A stretch of DNA of 64,000 nucleotides from Butyrivibrio hungatei (GTDB lineage Bacteria > Bacillota > Clostridia > Lachnospirales > Lachnospiraceae): the NCBI RefSeq assembly GCF_900101605.1, contig NZ_FMUR01000010.1, positions 1-64,000 on the forward strand, written 5' to 3'. The notes beneath the pieces are model-generated. The model saw only the letters and a list, made by a program, of their open reading frames with translations. It was not told where the DNA came from and did not search any database. Shown piece after piece: positions 8,695 through 16,671 of the stretch. The translations under genes were made by a program, and so were the position numbers. The first letter of the stretch is position 1, and each line of letters starts with the position of its first letter.

Positions 8695-9691
8695 CAGATC
8701 ATATGTAAGATGGTGGCCGCGATATGCGTACCATTATACAGATATCAGTAATGCTGTTGGGATTTTAACGTCCGGTAGGATTTATAGCAGAATAAATGCC
8801 GGTAATTTGAAATTGATGAAAAATGATAATGCAAGCAGACAGGTGATTGACATGACGAGTCCGGAAATTACTTCGTATGTAAGATTTTATTTTCGGCCGT
8901 TAACACCAACACAGTTTCATAATGAAGGATTTAAACATTATAAACTCAGATATGATGGTGATACAAATGCAAATGTTCCTGTACCGGTGTTTCTTATTTT
9001 TGATCTCAATAAGTTGTTAAGTGATCCAAATACACAATTTTCAGGAAGCAGTCAGGCGGGTTATGGTACAACGATGTATAATACTGTTTCTGATTTTGAA
9101 AAGTTGGATTTTGACAGAATTTACGGAGGGGGAGTTCCTTTAAAAGAGGATGTAGCATACAGACATGCAGAAATAGTTTGTCATGAGTATTATGAAATAG
9201 ATAAATCTATTGTTGGCATAGCGTGTAGAAATGAAGTTGAGAAACAGACTTTGTGCAATATGCTTTGGGAGAAAAATCATCGTACTTTTTATAAGTACAA
9301 AGAAATGATAAAAGTTATGAAAGAGGATATGTTTGAAAAAAATGGCTTGTTCATTTCTGATTGTGATTATCACGGGGATTCTCTGGGGATAAGATTTTCA
9401 AATACCAAAAGCAAGAGGGATTATTCACATAGAGCTATGAAACAAAATCCTGAAATAGACATTGATTCGCTACAAGTATCAATGAGGATTGTGTTTGATT
9501 GGATGACCAGAAATGGTGGACTTTATCATCGTGAGATTACCAGAAATATAGATTATAACGATACTCAAACAATAGTAGTATCTAAGATTCCGATTATTCG
9601 CGGAGCTAAAGAGCTTTGGGTAAGAATTGATATTGAAGAGAAAAATATGTGTTTTTTGAAATATCAGCTTGGTGCAGGTGAGGTGTTGTAA
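8663..9691 (+). CDS. darT: DarT-like toxin: ssDNA thymidine ADP-ribosyltransferase with long C-terminal extension
   Basis: Residues 20-215 match the DarT (DUF4433) domain: YAYHYTDISNAVGILTSG with His24, YSRINA, YVRFYFRPLTPTQFHNEG with Arg74 and Arg78, and AYRHAEIVCH whose Glu170 is at the catalytic glutamate position. DarT transfers ADP-ribose from NAD+ to thymidine in single-stranded DNA and stops replication; DarTG systems defend against phage. The protein is 342 residues, whereas typical DarT is about 200-220, so residues 215-342 are an extension of unknown role. GGAAGGA stands 6 bases before the ATG, inside the darG reading frame. Confidence 0.88.
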   Translation: MYSAIIKKNYDRSYVRWWPRYAYHYTDISNAVGILTSGRIYSRINAGNLKLMKNDNASRQVIDMTSPEITSYVRFYFRPLTPTQFHNEGFKHYKLRYDGDTNANVPVPVFLIFDLNKLLSDPNTQFSGSSQAGYGTTMYNTVSDFEKLDFDRIYGGGVPLKEDVAYRHAEIVCHEYYEIDKSIVGIACRNEVEKQTLCNMLWEKNHRTFYKYKEMIKVMKEDMFEKNGLFISDCDYHGDSLGIRFSNTKSKRDYSHRAMKQNPEIDIDSLQVSMRIVFDWMTRNGGLYHREITRNIDYNDTQTIVVSKIPIIRGAKELWVRIDIEEKNMCFLKYQLGAGEVL

Positions 9692-9783
9692 TTTATAATG
9701 CGTTCTATAGATTATGCATGACAAAGTTAAACATACACTGTAAGATAAAATGGTGAAATTATACTGAAACAAGGGTAATAAAA

Positions 9784-10905
9784 ATGTCAAAGAAATTAAA
9801 CGGAACGGTTATAGTTACATACAGATGCAATGCGCGTTGCAACATGTGCAACAGGTTCAAGGCGCCATCAAGGCCTGAGGATGAGATATCGATTGAGACG
9901 ATAAAGAAGCTCCCGGAGATGTATTTTACCAATATTACAGGCGGAGAGCCTTTTATTCGTGAAGATATAAAGGATATAGTAAGAGAGCTTAGGAAGAAGA
10001 GTGACAGAATAGTTATATCGACCAATGGCTTTTTTACAGATAAGATAATTGACTTGTGCAAGGAGTTTCCCGATATCGGTATCCGCATTTCAATCGAGGG
10101 ACTTGAGCAGACGAATAATGAGATCAGAGGACTTCCGGATGGCTTTAACAGAGGCTATACGACACTTAAGAAGCTCCGCGAGATGGGAATGAAGGACGTG
10201 GGATTCGGTATGACGGTGCAGGACAGGAACGCACCGGATCTTTGCGAGCTTTATAAGCTTTCGGATGAACTTGACATGGAGTTTGCGACAGCGTCACTTC
10301 ATAACAGTTTCTATTTTGTCGAAGCCAAGAATATAATCAAGGACAGACCGATGGTTGCGCAGAATTTTGAAAATCTGGTCAATATGCTCCTTAAATCAAA
10401 CAGCCCCAAGAAGTGGTTCAGAGCATACTTTAATCACGGGCTTATAAATTATATTTACGGGCAAAAGAGACTTCTTCCCTGCGATATGAGTTTTGATACA
10501 TTCTTTATCGATCCCTACGGCGATGTTATGCCATGTAACGGAACGAAGGATAAAGAAGTTATGGGTAATCTGAATGATCAGACCTGGGATGAACTCTGGA
10601 ACAGCGAGCAGGCTGAGCGTGTGAGAAAAGTTGTGAGATGTTGTGACAGGGACTGCTGGATGATAGGATCTGTTTCTCCCGCTATGCACAAATATATCTG
10701 GGTTCCCGCATGGTGGGTAATACGCCACAAGATCAAGGCGCTGTTTATGAAGAAGCCGTATTCGATGTATGAACTTAAGGTTGTGCGTGATTACAGGGAT
10801 GGCAAGGTGTCCAAGGAGGAACTCGATAAGTGCAGTACTTGTGATTTTAATGCGGTTGCCAATAACGGACTTAAGGATTGCGGCGGATGTGGTTGCGATA
10901 AATAA
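9784..10905 (+). CDS. Radical SAM/SPASM-type protein
   Basis: The 373-residue protein carries the radical SAM cluster motif as TYRCNARCNMCNR (Cys15, Cys19, Cys22), a GGEPF SAM-binding motif near residue 57, and a C-terminal Cys-rich region: DPYGDVMPCNGTKDKEVMGN, a CCDRDC pair, and a final CSTC with CGGCGC. These fit a SPASM/twitch domain with auxiliary Fe-S clusters. It is cytoplasmic and probably acts on a small molecule or a peptide. Its place among polysaccharide genes suggests modification of a sugar or a surface component; no substrate can be named. A second protein of this kind is at 25424-26443. It begins a new plus-strand gene run after the toxin cassette. Confidence 0.82.
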   Translation: MSKKLNGTVIVTYRCNARCNMCNRFKAPSRPEDEISIETIKKLPEMYFTNITGGEPFIREDIKDIVRELRKKSDRIVISTNGFFTDKIIDLCKEFPDIGIRISIEGLEQTNNEIRGLPDGFNRGYTTLKKLREMGMKDVGFGMTVQDRNAPDLCELYKLSDELDMEFATASLHNSFYFVEAKNIIKDRPMVAQNFENLVNMLLKSNSPKKWFRAYFNHGLINYIYGQKRLLPCDMSFDTFFIDPYGDVMPCNGTKDKEVMGNLNDQTWDELWNSEQAERVRKVVRCCDRDCWMIGSVSPAMHKYIWVPAWWVIRHKIKALFMKKPYSMYELKVVRDYRDGKVSKEELDKCSTCDFNAVANNGLKDCGGCGCDK

Positions 10906-10931
10906 TAGCTTAGGAGATTCACACATATATA

Positions 10932-12365
10932 ATGAATAATTATAAAAAACAAAGGTTTCCTGTAAAAAGAATATTTATTTTGGACGAGACAGCTCTTTTA
11001 CTGTCCTGGTTTTCGGCATTCATAATAAGATATGGCGAGCTGGCGACAAAATGGTATGAAATGTTCGACGGACTGTACGTTTCGGTTGTTGTTATTTGCT
11101 GTATCTTACAGGTGATCGTGTTTTTGTTATATGACTGCAGAAAAGATCATATATTCTTGCAGGATCCGTTTGAGAATCTGATGTCGGTCCTTACAGGAAA
11201 ATGTGCGATCATTATATTTTTATTGATGTATCTGTATGCCATGAAAAGCGACTCTTCAAGAATTGTTATAGGTTTGTTTTTTGCTCTTGGCATCTTTTAT
11301 TCCTATTTTTTCAGGATGATATACAGGAAAAAGAACAAGGAAAGATTTCTTTCCATGGGAGACAGAAAGACTTTCAAAGTTACGCTTCCGGTTACGGATA
11401 TTGTTGATATCATTGAGAAATATTATGTATCCGGCTGTGACGATATGCTGCTTATCGGAGCTGAAAAAAATGATGAGTCGGCAAAAGAGCTTCTGAAGGA
11501 GGCGGAAAGGCGCGGAATACGTACATATATTGCTCTTGACTTAAATAAGTATAATGTACGATCCGGAATAGTAACCGATGTAGATGACTATGCATCAATT
11601 CCTGCATCTGTGCGAAGCGAACGCTTTGATGTGTTTGGGATAAAATATGCGGTTGCAAGGACGGAAGAAGCAGTCTTTCATGTGCTTACTCATTTAGAAG
11701 AACTTTCGGGAAAATATATCTGTTTTTCCAATGTGCATACTTCCGTTATGGGCAGGGAGAATCCCGAGTACAAAGAGGTTCTTAACAGCTCGGCATTTAC
11801 TTTTGCGGACGGTAATCCTATAGCAAAGCTTCAGCAAAAAGAAGGATATATCGGAGCTGAAAGAGTTGCGGGGCCTGATTTCATGGAGCATATGTTCAGA
11901 GATACGACGGATGGAAGCGTATCACATTATTTCTACGGATCGTCAGAAGAAACAATTAAGGAACTTCGCAAGAACCTTCTTGAAAGATATCCCGGAATAA
12001 ATATTGCAGGTATGTATTCACCTCCGTTCAGGGCTCTTTCCGAAGAGGAAGATAAAGCGGATATTGAGATGATAAATTCATCGGGTGCGGATATAGTCTG
12101 GATAGGACTTGGTGCGCCCAAGCAGGAAAAATGGATGCTTGCGCATAAGGATAAAATAAACGGCGTTATGATGGGCGTCGGTGCAGGCTTTGATTTCCAC
12201 GGGGGAACAATTAAGAGGGCTCCTGTCTGGATCAGGAAGATTGGATTTGAATGGCTTTACAGACTTTTTCAGGATCCGGAGAGGCTTTTTAAGCGCTACT
12301 TTGTGACCAACACTAAGTTTATCTGCTATTTGCTAAAGGATTCTATTAGCGGGAAGAAAAAATAA
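10932..12365 (+). CDS. GT26 (WecG/TagA/CpsF) glycosyltransferase fused to a membrane and Rossmann-like domain
   Basis: Residues 1-140 hold four hydrophobic segments. Residues 145-230 look like the nucleotide-fold linker seen in initiating sugar transferases (GCDDMLLIGAEKNDESAKEL). Residues 235-470 are a GT26 domain: SNVHTSVMG, FADGNPIAKL with the catalytic-type Asp, RVAGPDFM, GLGAPKQEKWM with the conserved Gln, and GVGAGFDFHGGTIKRAP. GT26 enzymes add N-acetylmannosamine, glucose or similar sugars to undecaprenyl-PP-linked acceptors and are usually only about 240 residues long. Here the enzyme looks like an initiating transferase whose catalytic domain was replaced. It would act at the cytoplasmic membrane face, probably as an early step after the transferase at 14044-15549. 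Confidence 0.85.
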   Translation: MNNYKKQRFPVKRIFILDETALLLSWFSAFIIRYGELATKWYEMFDGLYVSVVVICCILQVIVFLLYDCRKDHIFLQDPFENLMSVLTGKCAIIIFLLMYLYAMKSDSSRIVIGLFFALGIFYSYFFRMIYRKKNKERFLSMGDRKTFKVTLPVTDIVDIIEKYYVSGCDDMLLIGAEKNDESAKELLKEAERRGIRTYIALDLNKYNVRSGIVTDVDDYASIPASVRSERFDVFGIKYAVARTEEAVFHVLTHLEELSGKYICFSNVHTSVMGRENPEYKEVLNSSAFTFADGNPIAKLQQKEGYIGAERVAGPDFMEHMFRDTTDGSVSHYFYGSSEETIKELRKNLLERYPGINIAGMYSPPFRALSEEEDKADIEMINSSGADIVWIGLGAPKQEKWMLAHKDKINGVMMGVGAGFDFHGGTIKRAPVWIRKIGFEWLYRLFQDPERLFKRYFVTNTKFICYLLKDSISGKKK

Positions 12366-12380
12366 TAAGGACAAAAACAT

Positions 12381-13973
12381 ATGACTGAATTAAAGATAAG
12401 AATGCAGAGAATGCTTTTGGGACTACATGGCAAGGAAGAGATAGGTGAGAGGATATACTTACTTTTTTTTGCCATAGCGGTAGGATCGAGAGCTTTCGGC
12501 TGGTATGACGGAATGCCGCAGATCAAGGCGGTTTTCGTTATATGTGCATTCTTATTTTTGTGCAAACTATTGGTTACGGAACACACTGCAAAGGAATATG
12601 CGGTTATTGGTACGCTTATGCTTGTTGCGGGGCTTGTATATTATCATACGGGGCACAAAGGTCTTATAGAGTGTTTCATGATGATGCTCGGAATGAAAAA
12701 AGTTGAGACCAAAAAAGTGATCGGATGTGGGACGCTGGTTGCGGGGCCTCTTATTCTTTTCAGAATCTTTACGGGAGCATTCGGACTTGCGGCTGAGAAA
12801 TACTATCCCCAGACAAGGGACGGTGCGGGAACGATGTTTAGGCATGCTTTCGGATACGCTCATCCCAATACACTTCATATGAATGCGATAATGCTCACAA
12901 TGATGAGCATATATCTTGTCACAGTTTGGCTTAAGGGAAAAGAAAATGCAAAACGCCTTCTTTTCATGGCTTCGCTGGCGGGTGTTATGTTTAATCTGTA
13001 CATCTTTCAGTACTCGGGCAGCAGGACGGGCGTGCTTGCATGCGTTGTTTATGTTACGGTAAATTTCTATCTTTTTTCTGTAAAGAAAATGAGATTTTTT
13101 GAAAAAATCGTAAGTTATGCGGCATTTCCCGTAACGGCTTTTATTTCTATCGTGCTACCGCACATACTTCCCGATAAGCTCTTTGATTTTTTAAACGGTA
13201 AAATATTTAATACAAGATTTGCGCTCGCAAAATATTTTTGGAGTAATAACAGTTTATCGCTGTTTGGAACAAGGCTGATAAATCCTGATGAGAGTTACAG
13301 AACCTACGGGATTGATATGTCTCAGTTATATCTGTTTTTGCAGCTTGGAATAGTTGCTTTTGTTGTCATGTTTGTGCTCACGACATTTCTTATGAACAGG
13401 TGCATTGCAAATGACAGAAGGGCAGAGATTGCGATCATGATGGCAATGCTGTTTATAGGAATCTGGGAACCTCTTTTATATAATCTGTCTGCAAAGAATT
13501 TCACATATGTGTTCATGGGAAGTGCGATATATGAATTCTTAAGCCGTGCCGATGCGGCTAAAGAGGATGATTGTGTGGACGGAGGCGTGACTGACAAAGC
13601 TTATGTCGTAGCTTTGATAAAACGTATCGCGATAGGGGCTTTGGCAGGAGCTGCTATGGCGGTTATCTATGTTGCGCTTACCAATGAACCCACCGCTTTA
13701 TATGGCGCAAGAGAAAGAGATGAAAGCAATAAGAGTCTTGGAATGACGCCGGAGTATTATACATCTGAAGAGATAGATGATTTCAGGAAAAAAGGCGATA
13801 TTGTTCTTGACTATGCGGGCGAAGATAAGCCTATGTACAAATATGATGAGACGCTTGCTGTGGGAGAGTACAGAAAGAAGATCATGAGTGTCGGCGTCTG
13901 GACGGGGATAGCTGTTTTTTCTGCATATTGCGGAGTTGGAGCAGTTCGAAAGAAAAAAGACAATATCGGGTGA
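12381..13973 (+). CDS. O-antigen polymerase/ligase-like membrane protein (Wzy type)
   Basis: The 530-residue protein has around a dozen hydrophobic segments. FRHAFGYAHPNTLHMN and FQYSGSRTGVLACVVY (middle) are characteristic of Wzy/O-antigen ligase-like proteins, and a large loop separates late membrane helices. A cytosolic or extracytoplasmic tail of about 80 residues lies before a last helix. In a Wzy-dependent pathway it would join repeat units on the outer face of the membrane. AAGGA precedes the start ATG, 15 bases after the previous stop. It is the best polymerase candidate of the locus; a flippase to accompany it was not found here. Confidence 0.78.
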   Translation: MTELKIRMQRMLLGLHGKEEIGERIYLLFFAIAVGSRAFGWYDGMPQIKAVFVICAFLFLCKLLVTEHTAKEYAVIGTLMLVAGLVYYHTGHKGLIECFMMMLGMKKVETKKVIGCGTLVAGPLILFRIFTGAFGLAAEKYYPQTRDGAGTMFRHAFGYAHPNTLHMNAIMLTMMSIYLVTVWLKGKENAKRLLFMASLAGVMFNLYIFQYSGSRTGVLACVVYVTVNFYLFSVKKMRFFEKIVSYAAFPVTAFISIVLPHILPDKLFDFLNGKIFNTRFALAKYFWSNNSLSLFGTRLINPDESYRTYGIDMSQLYLFLQLGIVAFVVMFVLTTFLMNRCIANDRRAEIAIMMAMLFIGIWEPLLYNLSAKNFTYVFMGSAIYEFLSRADAAKEDDCVDGGVTDKAYVVALIKRIAIGALAGAAMAVIYVALTNEPTALYGARERDESNKSLGMTPEYYTSEEIDDFRKKGDIVLDYAGEDKPMYKYDETLAVGEYRKKIMSVGVWTGIAVFSAYCGVGAVRKKKDNIG

Positions 13974-14029
13974 TACGCCATAGCATGAGTGAATGAACAT
14001 AAAATAGAGTGATTATTATGAAATCATGC

Positions 14030-14035
14030 TATAAT
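14030..14035 (+). promoter_or_regulatory. Extended -10 promoter very close to the start codon
   Basis: TGCTATAATGG contains an ideal TATAAT at 14030-14035 with an extended -10 TGn. The ATG of the next gene is at 14044, only 8 bases further on, and no ribosome binding site is present, so the transcript would be leaderless or almost so. No good -35 was seen. Confidence 0.5.
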
Positions 14036-14043
14036 GGTTCAGT

Positions 14044-15549
14044 ATGAGTAATAAAAATAAAATATTCCAAACGTACATGCTTTGGCTGATTGATATGGCA
14101 TGTATCATAATTTCATATGTGCTTGCATCATGGCTTAGATACAGCGATTTTATGATGAAAGTATTTTGGGGCAGATTCACGAATCTTGAAGGTTACGGAG
14201 ATAAGACAGAGCATTATCTTGTATGTGTTGTCTTTCTCCTGTTTTGTGTTGTCTACTCTTTTCTTGCGGACTGGAACAGAGACTTTGCTGTAAGAGGATA
14301 CATCAGAGAGTTCTTTTCTATTGTGAGATTTATGACAGTGATGCTGGTTGCGTCTTCTGTTGTTATATTCTTCTTTACCTGGGGAAAGAGCGTATCCAGA
14401 CTTTTTATTTTGATATTTGTATTTCTTGATATTCTTATGACTTATTTTGCAAGAATAATATTCAAGGATATATTCAGGAAATATATTTCAAGTGATAACA
14501 ACGCGGTTCGTGTAGTAGTTGTAGCCGAGAGGAATCTTATGGAAGATACCGTCCGCAAATTGATCGATAATGCGGGCAATCTGGGATATAAGATTGTAAG
14601 GGCTTATGCAGCGGATGCAAAAGAGGAAAGCACGGGCGGTATAAGTAAAGAAAACGCAGACACGCAGAAATCATCAAGTGATTCGTGGTACATAGAAGGC
14701 ATACATGTTCATGACGGGATAAACAATCTTACGTCGCGCCTTATAACGGATCCTTTCGATGAAGTTTTTATCAATACACCCAATATTCCGCAGAAGGATA
14801 TGAAAGATATCATTCTGGGATTTGAGGAAATGGGAATCACGACTCACTATAATCTTGAACTTCCGGGATTTGGCAAGGCAAATACGCAGTTTGACGATTT
14901 CCTTGATTATTCGGTTCTTACGTATTCGATGAACAGAACAAGCTATAAGCGTCTTTTTATAAAAAGAGGACTTGATATACTCGGCGGCATCGTAGGACTT
15001 ATCATTACAGGCATCGTGACACTTTTTCTTGCGCCTGCGATAATGATCGATTCAAAGGGACCTGTTTTCTTTTCTCAGACCAGAATTGGAAAGAACGGAA
15101 GAAGATTCAAGATATACAAGTTTAGATCGATGTATATAGATGCTGAGGCGCGCAAGAAGGAACTTGCCGACAAGAACGAAATGAGCGGACTTATGTTCAA
15201 GATGAAGGACGATCCCAGGATTACCAAGGTCGGAGCCTTTATCAGAAAGACAAGTCTGGACGAACTTCCGCAGTTTCTCAATATCTTAAAAGGTGAGATG
15301 AGCCTTGTCGGTACAAGGCCGCCTACGGAAGAAGAGTTCAAGAATTATAACGAACATTACAGAAGAAGACTTTCCATGACTCCGGGTCTTACCGGACTTT
15401 GGCAGATAAGCGGAAGAAGTGATATCACTGACTTTGATGAAGTGGTTAAGCTTGATCTTGAGTATATAGATAACTGGAGCCTTACCGAGGATATCAGGAT
15501 AATTTTAAAGACTGTTTATGTCGTGCTCTTTGGAAGAGGGGCAGAATAA
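14044..15549 (+). CDS. Undecaprenyl-phosphate sugar phosphotransferase (initiating enzyme, WbaP/WcaJ type)
   Basis: The 501-residue polyprenol phosphoglycosyltransferase has four N-terminal membrane helices (about 12-145), a CoA_binding_3-like middle domain (about 150-280) and the catalytic domain (about 300-500). The latter starts with IKRGLDILGGIVGLIITG, then GPVFFSQTRIGKNGRRF, YKFRSM, the KTSLDELPQFLNILKGEMSL motif with the catalytic Asp-Glu pair, GTRPP, and MTPGLTGLWQISGRS. It transfers a sugar-1-phosphate from a nucleotide sugar to undecaprenyl phosphate and so begins each repeat unit. A near-consensus promoter lies just before the start codon. Confidence 0.93.
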   Translation: MSNKNKIFQTYMLWLIDMACIIISYVLASWLRYSDFMMKVFWGRFTNLEGYGDKTEHYLVCVVFLLFCVVYSFLADWNRDFAVRGYIREFFSIVRFMTVMLVASSVVIFFFTWGKSVSRLFILIFVFLDILMTYFARIIFKDIFRKYISSDNNAVRVVVVAERNLMEDTVRKLIDNAGNLGYKIVRAYAADAKEESTGGISKENADTQKSSSDSWYIEGIHVHDGINNLTSRLITDPFDEVFINTPNIPQKDMKDIILGFEEMGITTHYNLELPGFGKANTQFDDFLDYSVLTYSMNRTSYKRLFIKRGLDILGGIVGLIITGIVTLFLAPAIMIDSKGPVFFSQTRIGKNGRRFKIYKFRSMYIDAEARKKELADKNEMSGLMFKMKDDPRITKVGAFIRKTSLDELPQFLNILKGEMSLVGTRPPTEEEFKNYNEHYRRRLSMTPGLTGLWQISGRSDITDFDEVVKLDLEYIDNWSLTEDIRIILKTVYVVLFGRGAE

Positions 15550-15564
15550 TTAAGGAGATTTAAG

Positions 15565-16656
15565 ATGTTAGCAAGTAATATAGACATTGGCGGAAAAAGA
15601 GTTCTTGTAACGGGAGCGGCAGGTTTTATCGGATCGAACCTCGTACTTGAACTTATAAGAAGATATAAAGATACAGGTGTTTCTGTTCTTGGAATAGACA
15701 ACATGAACGATTACTACGATGTAGGGATCAAAGAGGACAGACTTAAGAAGATTGATGAGCTTACAGGCGGAGATTCTAAGCTTTTTACACTTGTAAGAGG
15801 AAGTATTTCCGACAGAAGCGGTATAGATAAGATCTTTAAAGAGTTTAAGCCTGAAGTTGTAGTTAATCTTGCGGCTCAGGCGGGTGTCAGATATTCAATC
15901 GAAAATCCCGATGCGTATATCGATTCCAATATTATCGGATTCTACAATATTCTTGAAGCATGCAGACATTCTTATGATGAGGATGTGGTTGACGATTCAT
16001 ACAAGGGCGTTCTTCATCTTGTATATGCTTCAAGTTCGAGTGTTTACGGAAGCAACAAGAAGATTCCTTACAGTGTGGAAGATCAGGTTGATAATCCTGT
16101 ATCTCTTTATGCTGCGACCAAGAAGTCAAACGAGCTTCTTGCGCACGCTTATTCAAAGCTCTACGGTATTCCTTCAACGGGGCTTAGATTCTTTACGGTT
16201 TACGGACCTGCGGGAAGACCGGATATGGCTTACTTTGGATTTACAAATAAGCTTGTAAAGGGCGAGACTATAAGGATCTTTAACTTCGGTAATTGTAAAA
16301 GAGATTTCACTTATGTTGATGATATTGTTGAAGGCATCGTGAACGTTATGAAGAAGTCTCCGGATGAAAATGAGAACGGTGTAAAGTACAAGGTTTATAA
16401 CATCGGAAACAACGATCCCGTCAATCTTTTGGACTTCGTCGATATTCTACAAAAAGAACTTATATCTGCGGGAGTTCTTCCAAGTGACTATGATTTCGAG
16501 GCACACAAAGAACTTGTGCCTATGCAGCCGGGTGATGTTGAGATTACATATGCCGATGTGGCGGCTCTTGAAAACGATTTTGGATTTAAGCCTTCAACTT
16601 CGCTTGCGGAAGGACTTAGGAATTTTGCAAAGTGGTACAAGGAATATTACGGTTAA
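15565..16656 (+). CDS. UDP-glucuronate 4-epimerase family protein
   Basis: The 363-residue short-chain dehydrogenase/epimerase has the NAD-binding VTGAAGFIGSNLV near residue 15, the DNMNDYYDVGIKEDRL segment typical of UDP-glucuronate 4-epimerases, SSSSVYG with the catalytic Ser, and YAATKKSNE with the Tyr-x3-Lys pair. RDFTYVDDIVEG and the final EGLRNFAKWYKEYY are also typical. It most likely interconverts UDP-glucuronate and UDP-galacturonate, supplying a uronic acid to the polysaccharide. UDP-glucose 4-epimerase is less likely because of the DYYD region. AAGGAG stands 9 bases before the ATG. Confidence 0.88.
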   Translation: MLASNIDIGGKRVLVTGAAGFIGSNLVLELIRRYKDTGVSVLGIDNMNDYYDVGIKEDRLKKIDELTGGDSKLFTLVRGSISDRSGIDKIFKEFKPEVVVNLAAQAGVRYSIENPDAYIDSNIIGFYNILEACRHSYDEDVVDDSYKGVLHLVYASSSSVYGSNKKIPYSVEDQVDNPVSLYAATKKSNELLAHAYSKLYGIPSTGLRFFTVYGPAGRPDMAYFGFTNKLVKGETIRIFNFGNCKRDFTYVDDIVEGIVNVMKKSPDENENGVKYKVYNIGNNDPVNLLDFVDILQKELISAGVLPSDYDFEAHKELVPMQPGDVEITYADVAALENDFGFKPSTSLAEGLRNFAKWYKEYYG

Positions 16657-16671
16657 GGGCAGACAAAAACT

